Source of the DNA: Scytalidium lignicola
Lineage: Eukaryota > Ascomycota > Leotiomycetes
Direction: 5' to 3'
Length of the DNA: 64,000 nt
NCBI GenBank assembly: GCA_002812745.2
Contig: NCSJ02000004.1
Location: 186,001 to 250,000 of the forward strand
A program made the translations under genes and the position numbers. The notes under the pieces were generated by a model that was not told where the DNA came from, made no database searches, and saw only the letters and a list, made by a program, of their open reading frames with translations. Numbering within the stretch: position 1 is the first letter of the stretch; each line of letters begins with the position of its first letter. Below, one piece after another: positions 13,301-23,324 of the stretch.

Positions 13301-13809
13301 TAGCACGCTCAGCACGCCAGCTGGCCAAGTAAGCCTGGTGGCGACAGGACCCTTCGGGACTTGAGGCAGAAAAGCCAACAGGGGCCGCTCAACGGGGCAA
13401 ACGGGGCAACGGTAACCGTTAAGGTTACTGCCAGAAGCGGGGCCAACACTGCAGCAGCGATGCCCTTGCCCATACCACGCTGTGTACCATTGCCTTTCCT
13501 GTCCTGGAGTCTACGAGTGGATAGAGCAGCAATGTACGGACGTAACCTCCACGATGATAAGCTCGTGGGTACATGTATGTACTGTACGGTACAGTACAGT
13601 ACCACGATCGAAAAGTGTGCCCCTGGAAACTACGTGAATCACGGCTCCTTAATATTGTAATACTTGTGGTACAGAATGGTACAGTACCAAAAGTACATCC
13701 TACAGGACGGGACGGGACTTTAACCCTCTATTTGGTTCTACAACGTGGTATTCATCCAGCGGGATGCGGCTGCGGCGATAACCTTAGCTCTGGTCAGCAA
13801 AAAGTNCTA

Positions 13810-13826
13810 CCCCCCCCCCCCCCCCC
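13810..13826 (+). repeat. Poly-C tract (17 C)
   Basis: Uninterrupted run of 17 C, four bases after an N placeholder at 13806. Its length is likely to be uncertain in the assembly. Confidence 0.8.
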
Positions 13827-14478
13827 ATCTTTGCTTTTCCCTCCCCTTTCCCTAGTCTCGAGCACAGGCTACGGCACTGCAACAGTAGTGCTCGTCAGCG
13901 TTGAATGCCGGTGTGATGAATCAACGAGGACACAGTAAGCCCTGCTTTTCACAGTTCGGCGCAGAGAGAAGCGCAACGACAGTAAGTACTGTACTGTAAT
14001 GATCTCGTTCACCCACCTTGTCCACCACTCCGTCCACCACTGTCTCGTCACCTCGCAACTTCAGGGCTATCCTTATACTGTATTTGTACTGGTACTGTAT
14101 CGGATTTCACAGTGGCCCCCTTTTGTTCCACAGCGGTCTCGATCAATCCAAGCCCCAGCGCACACCCGTCGATCCTGCCCTGCCCATCCACACCACTGGA
14201 TCTCTCTTGTTCCATATACAGAGCATGCTACGGTAACAAGCCTCTGCGTGAGATTGTCGATGCAAGTCACTTGGCCCTGGTTCTAGATCCCAACGCCTTC
14301 GTCATGCACATGACCTGAGTCGCCAATTTTAATGATCCTTCCGTTTGTCAGTGATCTGTAAGTGGACGTTCGAGCCATGCATGTAAGTAGCACATTCGAC
14401 GCTGGTCCTGAAGAGGAGCTTGCACCTTCCTGCATACCTGCACATGCAGATTTACTCGGTCATACAAACTAGTATCAA

Positions 14479-14542
14479 AGAGAGAGAGTGTGTGAGTGAG
14501 AGAGTGTGTGATTGAGAGAGCGTGTGTGAGATGTGAGAGAAC
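14479..14542 (+). repeat. Low-complexity GA/GT microsatellite
   Basis: Imperfect purine-rich tract made of GAGAGA and GTGTGT blocks, within the gene-free region upstream of the homeobox gene. Simple-sequence repeat with no coding potential. Confidence 0.8.
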
Positions 14543-15972
14543 GTCTCAGACCAGAGAAAATATTGGCTGGCATATCAATACTACCATATTCTAATCATAC
14601 TCAGGACTCGGCATCACATCAATTGACAGCAATATCTACATTCTGTTCATCATTTACAGCCATCATCATAGTTTACTGCCAACAATCTGAAAACCATGGT
14701 ATTGTGAGCTCCTTCGTTCTTTGCCTTTCTGCTTAAGCGCTTAAAATCGCACACTAGCCACATGCGATTTCCAACTTCGGGCTTGGCATGGTCCTTCGCA
14801 GTAGAAGCGTATCGCAGATCATCCTAATCCAGCACTCTTCTCGCTGTGAACCCCGGGCTAAATTACGGACAGCTAGGTTCCTCTCTGGCTGGTCGGTCCC
14901 GATTACCCGCTTCTCTGCATCTGCCATCTCAACTCACCACCAGGGCAGATTCTACTTGTAGCAGGTAGTTCCAATACAAATACACGTGCACTCCGTATAC
15001 CACTGTACTCGTATCAACTTCGCAAATAAGGGATGTAGCATCCTGGGCTCGGCGTCTGCGTTCTTTGATGCCCATCTGAAGTCTGTTGCAGAAACATAAA
15101 TCTTGAGCAACCCACCCCCGCGCAAACGTCAACACACACTGGCTTTCGTTCCTGACCCTACTCGCTCGTACACGCTCACCAACGTCGATCCTTTCCGGTG
15201 GGCGACGCCACGAGTGCTACAGCACGAAGCTGCTAACCCTGGCAATTGCTACGACAAGTCCGTACAACCATACCATTTATCCGGCACACCCACCATCCCA
15301 GTACGAGTCTCAGTACAGTATTGTTACTGTAAAACGCCCTTCGAACTGGCCGATGATATAAGTATAGNTTTTTTTTCCCTATGCTTATTGGACGTACGGC
15401 CGTATGACTCTTTCACAGTTGAGAAGATATGATGAGCCCAGCCAAAGTCACTCCTTTTCCTACCCACTGCATCATCTCCATAGTTCTTCACTGGCGTTAC
15501 ATCGCTTGCATTGGTCTGCATCCTCCGACTGCCATGGACTAGTAAGGCCCTCAGTGAACTCGGCGGAGGTCCATGGAAGAAGGTCCGGTTCATACTTAGT
15601 GCGGCCAGTGAGAAGTACCTCTCAGAAGGCCTCGTGCACTTGAAGAATCTGCACCGTGGAGCTTGCCCCATTTCCCCATACAGCCTCAATGCGGGTGCTA
15701 GTGACGGGCGAACGCTTAATAGCTCCGAGTATCCATTGCCATCCTCCAACCAGGACAGACTGCAGCATCTGCTCTCGGCACTTTGGCAGCAAACCTAATA
15801 TATTCGATATTGCAGTGGCTTGATATGATCAACTCCAACAACAAACTCATTGGATCTTCCCACTTCATGTGCCTGGACGACAGCACTAGGAAATATCAAG
15901 GTCGAGACTCCGTAACTCCTTCCAAGGCATCTCAGCCTCCTTTGACCGACTGCTGTGAGTTTGTACTGTACC

Positions 15973-18474
15973 CCAGAGCCGAAACCTAGAATCAACGTCG
16001 AGGACCAAATTTCACCACGTTTGCCAAGAGAGGGGTAATGTCTCTCTACCCTTCGGACCGCTTGGGATCCAATGCTCCACAGACCCTTAACTACAGCACT
16101 ATTAAGTGTCGGTGCTACCACTATCTTTGGTACGCTATTTTATTTATGCCTAGCTGAGGCCGCCCTAAGACTTGTGATACCTATTTAACTTGATTTACTC
16201 AAGCGAATAAACCTCCTAACTACTGAGCGGTGTGCTTCCACAGTCCACAAAGATGTGATTCATGACGCCGAGTTTTGAAGGAGGGGAAGAGAATGTGCGC
16301 GGGGTCTTCCTGCTAGTTTATGGTTCTTTTCTTCAAACGGCAATGATAGGCAAGGTTGGAACACATTGAGCGGAATGTCAATCCCGCCAAATCATCAATC
16401 AATGGTTCGACTTTTCCATGATTCCCAGCTTGAGACTGGAGAATATTTGCCAGATACTGAATATGGATGGCCTGTGATACGTGATACCACCAATTCCATT
16501 GCCTAGGTGCGCGCTATCACGGCTCCCACCCGTATCAGAACAAAGAAACCTTACCGGTCACACTGCACCGGCTGCCACGATAGTATGCCAATTTTTGCCT
16601 AAGCTGTGACAGGAACATTGGGACTTGTGTCTCGACGCGAGTGGATCCCACCCAGTACGCTTATTCCAGCCTTGTCCGTGGATTGTAATCCGTTATTCCA
16701 TTTTAGAAGCAGAATGGGTGAGCGATCAGCCTGCCTCTGCGGAACGCCTTCCCTGTTTTTATTCTCTGCCGGATTCCAGGCTGTCAAAAGATGAAAGAAT
16801 TACCTATTGGTAAGAAAATGGGTTTAGTTGGCGTTGATATCTCCGTCCGCCCGCATATTCTATTGTATCTACGCTCAATAAATAGCACAGGCGAGTGGAA
16901 GTTGGTTTGATAAGAGCAGCTATCTAAGATGCGTGGCTATTATGCTATATCTATCGTAAGTATCATCTATTTTTTGGCGGCAGAATTACTTTCTATGTTG
17001 CGACATTTAGTTCTGTGTATATGCTTGTAACAGNAAAAAAAAAAGAAGACAAGGGGGAATGTTTTGAGCAATGCATAGATTGTAAATAAAATCTGGATTT
17101 CAGTGTCAACGATAATTATAGGTTTAGCTACCTATATTCTGATACACGGGCATCTTATTACAAGAGAGGAGAATATCACTTGTTGCCTTCGAAAGGACTT
17201 GGTATATCTCTCATCTTTATACTAAGTCTAGTCTCTTTTATTTCTAAAGTTGCTGGAAATCTATCTCCCCTCTCATCTCTATACCATAATGGTATATGTT
17301 GAGACGAGGACTTTTGCACTAGAACCAAATAATTACGGCTATGCACATGCACATATGCACTGCAGTATATCTCAATAAATAGTAAACTACCTAAAATCAA
17401 ACAAAAAAACGGATAGCTACTGTGACGATCTCCGAAGGAACGAGGATGCATCCGTCCACCTCTCTGTAGTCCTGTATCCAAATAGCCCTACTACGTACGT
17501 AGTAGGATACGGATCCCCCGTAAGATACCCCCGATCGCCCATGCAAATTAATATACTTGTCACCTAACCATTCCCTCGGACTTTTGTAGTCTGACTGCAA
17601 GTACAGCACGGTTCAGTCTGACATCTGCACTACTAAAAATCGGATGACTGTACCCTTCTTGAAGCGAAAAGTAATGTAATCAGTGGGTGAAACGGTAGGT
17701 TTACACGTGGAAAGCTTCCGTCATGCTAAGTTTACGCCATCCTATATAATAAAGCTTTAAGATGTGACACCGGGCTGACAGGGCCAGAATCCGGGTCGAC
17801 GGAACTAAGGGAGGTAAGATTCTAGATCGAATACNTTTTTTCTGTCTTTATTTGCTTGCATAGAGATAGATACATATTAATATTAATATTAAGAGTCCGT
17901 GCTGAGATTTGTCACATCTGATAATTGCTGCCCTTGAACCGTTGCATGAAAGTGAAAGACGAAAATAGGAGATGAAGTATGGTCGGGGGCAAGTGGTTAA
18001 TACTGTATAGCTGAAGAATAATAATTAGGAATTATAAATTATAAATATAGATATAGAAATCTTATAGTGGAGATCTTTTCAGATAATTAACGGGAAGGAA
18101 TTAGGATTTGTTTGCGTCTTATAATAAGAATGATACAGGGCAAGCTGTTCCAGAGAGTGCTATGGTTACGGATTTATTAATTAGTTAGCGATGGAGATAA
18201 TTTTACTGTAGCGGCTCCTCTACAGCTCTAATTGCAGGTACCAGGTTTAAAACCATCAAGCTCGCTTCGAAACCCTCACGTGTCTACATCAGGAGAGAAA
18301 GGTGAGATTTGTATGACTTTCCGTTAACCGCTAATAGTTGTAGATAACGGAATCATCTGATATACACAGATTAAAAGACATCCCCGCCATGTAAGAAACT
18401 ATACACCTCCCGACAGAGAACGCCCCTGAAAATAATACCTGATTGCCGTGATGCATAGTGATAGTAATGAATGC
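15973..18474. other. Intergenic region downstream of AQR, no gene seen
   Basis: AT-richer than the preceding GTAC field. It contains small AT repeats (TTAATATTAATATTAA at about 17876-17891), two N placeholders (17034, 17835) and only short ORFs without recognisable domains. The right end should include the AQR 3' UTR. Confidence 0.5.
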
Positions 18475-21400
18475 TTATTGTTCCTCAGCTTCAAATCCTT
18501 CTTTGATCTCCTCCTCTACGTCCTCTTCCGAGTAATATGCAGCCTCTACTTCAACCTGATCTTCCATTACCCCATCATCCTGAGCCGGGAGAGTTGCATC
18601 TGGAGGCAATCCCATTTCTGCCTTCAGCTGCATCACTTTTGCGTTTGTCATCTCATACACATACTGACCCAAGTGTTCAACGCCTTCCATCTGAGTTTCG
18701 CCTGTTATAGGTTTGCTTTCTTCTTCGGCTAGAATCCTTCTGCTGGGCCAGAGCTCCCCTGTAACAAGCATAAGCTTATCTGGCCTCTGTAGCAGAATAT
18801 CAAAGGCTTGGCGAAGCTCCAAGCACGATTCAAATACTTCTCGTCGACCAAGGATATACAAACCAAGTCTGGCACGTGAGAGCGCTACGGTAAGGCGCCG
18901 AATGTCACGAAGGTAGCCGACTCTGGAGGTACGAGTTAGTGAAAGAATAATATCTAAATCACGTTAGCTAGACCATAGATACACAACAGTTTCTTAAAAC
19001 ACGTACAATCATTTTGCTCGCCCTGGTATTTGTCCACCGTAGTGATGATTTTAGGAAGACCAAAAAGAGGATTCTTGGCACATCTATGGGCTAAAACATC
19101 TTTGATGAGAGCACGCTGTCCAGCATATGTTGTTATAATGCTGATTTTGGAAGCTGGGTATCCTAGAAGACGCATGTATTGGTAAATTGCAACCGAATAT
19201 TCTGCTTCCCCTAGATTCTGAATGAAATGAGGTGTAGGCTCTGATTCTCCTCTGCCTTTGTAATCTGGAACTTGGATGAACTGGAAGTCATACTTGAATC
19301 CTGCGTTTGCGGTTTGAAATTCAGGCGACGTATACACAAGAGGAAGATTACCCAGATTGCGATACCTCCATTGGTAGAGGGAGGCAATAGACGGACGTGC
19401 TCGACCTTGTTGGTCGAGATTGATTGAAGGAACACCCAGACGGATAAGTCGGGCAAAGAGTGATTGTTCTAGATTTGCATACTGGCGGAATGCAAGGTTC
19501 TGAATGACTGGCGAGTTTTGGAAATGATCGCCACAAAGGACTACCCTTTGCAATGACGTTTCTCTATTCTTCAAATTTTGCATCGCAAGGGGTATGAAAT
19601 TTTCAATCTCTGTAATCTGTGCCGCTTCTTCCATGATAACATTGTCGTAATGAAACCCTAAAGAAGCTATCTCCCGCCTTCTCATTGCTGCGTGGGTGGA
19701 TGTCATAGCAATTATCCGAGCTTCATTTGTGAGAAGATAGTTCGCTTTATCACGGTCTCGCCGAAGTATTTCAAAAGGCCTGACATCTTCAAGTTCAATA
19801 AAAATCTTCGAGATATGGTGATAGCAACCATTGGCTATATCCAACACAGCCTCCTTGTCAGTATCGAGAGGGAAAAGAGGTTGGGGAGCATTGGAAAAGT
19901 AGTAATGGAACGGAAATGCTTGTACAATTGCTTCGGCAGTAGCCTCCGGCAATTTTGCAACCTCTTGAAACCTGGTCCATGCTGGTTCCACATACACTGA
20001 ATTGAAATATCCTGCAGTCTCCGCTGAACTACCATGGGCTCCAGGAGCATCAAAATTAGCAGCGAGGCGGTCAACCTCCTTCAGATATAGGTCTCTATTC
20101 TCAAGGAATGATTCAACACGACCATGCTTGCTAAAGCTGGCCTCCGTGTCTAAATCTTCCTCGCCATGACCAAGCCGTAGTAGATGACGCTCATCAATAT
20201 CTAACGCAACTATTTTCTGAAATAGTTGGTTAAGGGCTTGATTGCTATGAGCAATGAGTAGAGTCCGTTGATTTGGAAAATTGTGGTACAGATTATTAAT
20301 GATCTGGGTTGCAACATCAGTCTTTCCTGTTCCTGGAGGTCCAACAATGATGGTCAATCCCGGCTGTGTTCCCGAAATAATTGCCTCAATTTGGGCAGGA
20401 GTAAATCGAATAGTGTTAAGCTTTGGGGCGTCTAGTGGATAAGGACCCGTATTTGGAGGCTTGTAAGTAGAGACTCGAACTTGTTCTGGCTGTGGCGTAG
20501 GTTCAGCATCACGTCGTCTCTTCTTGGACGGTTTAACTAGTGCCGGCTCAGCCGGTATCTTCTTAAACTCGAGGATATATGGCGGTCCAAAACTGCCACC
20601 AACATCATCGCCAGGCTCTACTGTTTTCCCCGGCAGACTTTCACTTAAATGCTGCCAATTAAGGAACGTATCCCTATAATCGACCTTCTGGATTTGATTT
20701 GGTAGATGGGTATAGGCTGCTCCAGCTGGGTCACCATACCCTAGAAAGACTTCATGGAGCCACGGAGCCAATGGCACATTAGACAATGTCAGACTCTGAA
20801 TAGAATCTAAAACGGGTTTGAAGTTATTTTCTCTCCCTTTCCTCCGCATGATGAGATTGACATTTTCATAAATGTTCGGTCTCCCGCTATCCACCTGCGC
20901 CATATCCTGCTTATACATTGCAGCATCCAATTTCACTTGAAGCCTTCGTGAACGTGGACGGGCTCCTTGGGTGTTTGTCAAATAATTTGGGTCTCTTAGC
21001 GACCTGCCCTTGTCGTCCAGTATTTGGATGACCTCAGCAGCTCGCAGATACCTTAATCCCAATTTCTGAGCATAAGGAATAGTCGATGCTCCATTTGTTG
21101 TTAGTTTGGAGGGATCAACAGCCTGGATAGCTAGTAAGAAGATGACATCATCTGGTCTTAGAGCGTCCCATTCTCTGCGGATATTGTCTGCTAGCTTACT
21201 AACATCAAGTGCTATTTCGGCTTTGACAACAGCAGGTTTATCGTCTCCGACCAGTGGTGGTGCAGCCTCTAAGATGCTAGAATTTGTCAGCTACATTTGA
21301 GGAACTTGATGGGTGAGACTTACGCTGGCTTTGTGATTGGCAACGCCATCTTTGAAAAGCCTTCGAAATGTACCGCATCACCGCGACCAGGAGCCGGTCG

Positions 21401-23036
21401 TAAACGTTTTATTGTATCCTCTACATCCTTCCGGATCTCAAAGAATGATTCGCATCTATGGAGGGTGAACGACCTCCATAGGAAATCTCCAACAGTGAGA
21501 TACTGTAGATTCAGTTTGGGGATCGCGAGTGGCTGTGACCCATTATAATCGTCACTCCGAAGGAGTGATCGCTCGAATAAGGTATGTTCAGTTGGCAAGA
21601 TACTTAGTTCACGTGCGGTTTCTTGGAAGGTCTTCCGTCTCTCATAACTTGACAATAATATCTCAGTGAGAAACTGACGATCAGTAACAACCTTGGTAGA
21701 TGATGGGTAAGATGTCCGGAAATCGAGCAAGTCACAGAGCTTAGTAATTTCAGCGTCTGTGAGGGCCTCGAGATGAGTCTCCAGCTCCGATCGCTTGTCA
21801 ATAGACGCATAGTTTGATAAAGCCAGAATCGTTAACTTATCCTTGAAATGCTTGAGGGCAACTCTTTGCAACGTAGCTAGCCTCGCACAATGACGATCAT
21901 ACGCTTCTGTCGTGCTATGCTGGATTCCAGAGTGGTCGTCAATCGAAAAATAAGTGTAATGGCTGAGCAAGGTATAGAGATCTCGCAACAGAATATTTTC
22001 TTCATCATTAAAGGCTGGTGACATTCGAATTGCTGGGAGAACATTTAGGTCATTTAGGATAGTGTTGACATATCTTCTTGTTGGCAATTGACTTTGAAGG
22101 TCTGAAAGGAATTCAATAAATCGTTCACAATATAAAACGNTTTTCTAAGGGGAAAAGGATTAGCAAAGATACGGCCCATGTTGCCAAAGCACGCACCATA
22201 TTTGATTTGGTCGTCATAAAGCTGGTTAAAAAAATCAAGTATCAATGTAAAGAGCCAAGCTCGCTCGATGCGAAGTCGGGGTTTTGTCGCTTCATCAGCA
22301 GCATCATATCTCTTCGCTGCTGCTCGCCACGCTTTTCTTATTTGCACTGTCTGGTCAAGTTTCTGCTCCCGCTTCTTCTCTGAAGATATATTGTGCCATA
22401 TCGATATTGATACCAAAGGCGCGCATTCCTTCCTGACAATGCCACTATCTAAAGACTGAAAGGCACTTATGATAAAGCTTATCAAATTTGTTCTAATTGT
22501 TGCCGAAAGCGTGCTATCCAAGGTCATGGAGAGTATTCGTCGAAAGAGACCGGAGAAGTCTGACGGATTGTCGGAAAATATGTCTCGTGCTTATTAGCTT
22601 TCATGTAGATATATTGCCGATCCATTACTTACCCCATGTAGCCAAATGCTCGTGTGTCTTGACATTCACTATGAGCGCAATGAGGAGAACATGAAAATTG
22701 GAGGCATCATCAGAATATCCCGGCCACAAGTAACTGACAATGTCCGTTAGCATATGGCCGTTTTGAAGAGAATAAAACATACTTTTCCAAGATCTGCAAA
22801 TTCTCTAGAATAAGCAGGGATCTAAAAGCAAAGTCTTCCTTTTCTAAAATATCCCAAATCTCATTTTTCAAGACGTCTGGCCGCACCTTAACCTTGGTGG
22901 GCTTTTTCGAACTCTTATGCCAAAGCTTTTTCGCAAGTTGTGCAAAGGCACTCCCACCTTGCAAATCCTCAATAGTCGGTCTCCCATCATCTGAAACATG
23001 GCGAGAGTCTTCTTTAACCCTTGCTCCTGGTGCCAT
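18475..23036 (-). CDS. AQR: Intron-binding protein Aquarius (Cwf11), spliceosomal SF1 RNA helicase
   Basis: Superfamily-1 RNA helicase of the spliceosome that contacts the intron upstream of the branch point. Six exons: 23036-22783, 22733-22633, 22589-22197, 22144-21324, 21276-19007 and 18953-18475, giving about 1438 residues (human protein about 1485). The N-terminal armadillo-like region contains YLWPGYSDDAS, created by splicing exons 1 and 2. The Walker A motif GPPGTGKT lies near residue 833, with QALNQLFQKI after it; the DEAA-type Walker B is seen as MEEAAQI. C-terminal motifs TVDKYQGEQND and RRLTVALSRARLGLYILG are in place, the first spanning an intron. An N at 22140 sits four bases inside exon 4. 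Dropping it and using the GTGCGT...CCCCTTAG intron (22196-22145) gives KYENVLYCERFIEFLSDLQS, continuous into LPTRRYVN. The acidic C-terminal tail is normal for fungal members. It shares a short promoter with THOC1. Confidence 0.93.
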
Positions 23037-23324
23037 TATGCTGTCTGGAATGAGGTAATAATGGGGCGCTCGGAGTGCGCGTGCTCCAAAGATGATTTCT
23101 CTATCACAACAGCGCGTTTAGCGTTTAGTAAACGCAACGCGAGATGCATAAGTGGGACTAAATTAGATCCCGCCGCTAGTAGAAACCTCCCTGTAAATGA
23201 GCTTCAAATGTCGCGAGGCTAATATTCCCGACATTCATGGCCAACATCTTCCATTCCGCCTCAACACTGCCCTCGGCCGCCTAACTCTGTGCAGAAATAC
23301 TTCCTACTGCTTTCAAATTGCAGC
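23037..23324. promoter_or_regulatory. Bidirectional AQR/THOC1 promoter with nested palindrome
   Basis: 288-bp spacer between two divergent start codons. It contains a nested inverted repeat at 23113-23141: outer arms CGCGTT/AACGCG and inner arms GCGTTTA/TAAACGC around a single G, with a 2-nt bulge (TA) on one side. The two genes act in splicing and mRNA export, so one element could serve both; that is an inference. Confidence 0.5.

Larger units (their letters stand above)
10411..15972. repeat. Field of dispersed GTAC palindromes (GTACTGTAC / TACTGTACAGTA)
   Basis: Short palindromes built from GTAC and TACTGTA units recur throughout this gene-free stretch. Clear copies: TACTGTACAGTA, a perfect 12-bp palindrome, at 10412-10423 and again at 13215-13226; GGTACTGTACC at 11370-11380; and a 19-bp inverted repeat of two 9-bp GTACTGTAC arms around one base at 13579-13597. 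More copies lie near 10583, 11715, 11966, 12808, 13680, 13986, 14090, 15312 and 15965. Such motifs are far rarer in the rest of the window. They are dispersed, not tandem, and not tied to an ORF. Function unknown. Confidence 0.7.

Noticed and set aside
22054..22144. Reading AQR straight through the N at 22140 as a frameshifted pseudogene
   Set aside because: A canonical 52-nt intron (22196-22145) plus removal of the N gives an intact conserved protein.
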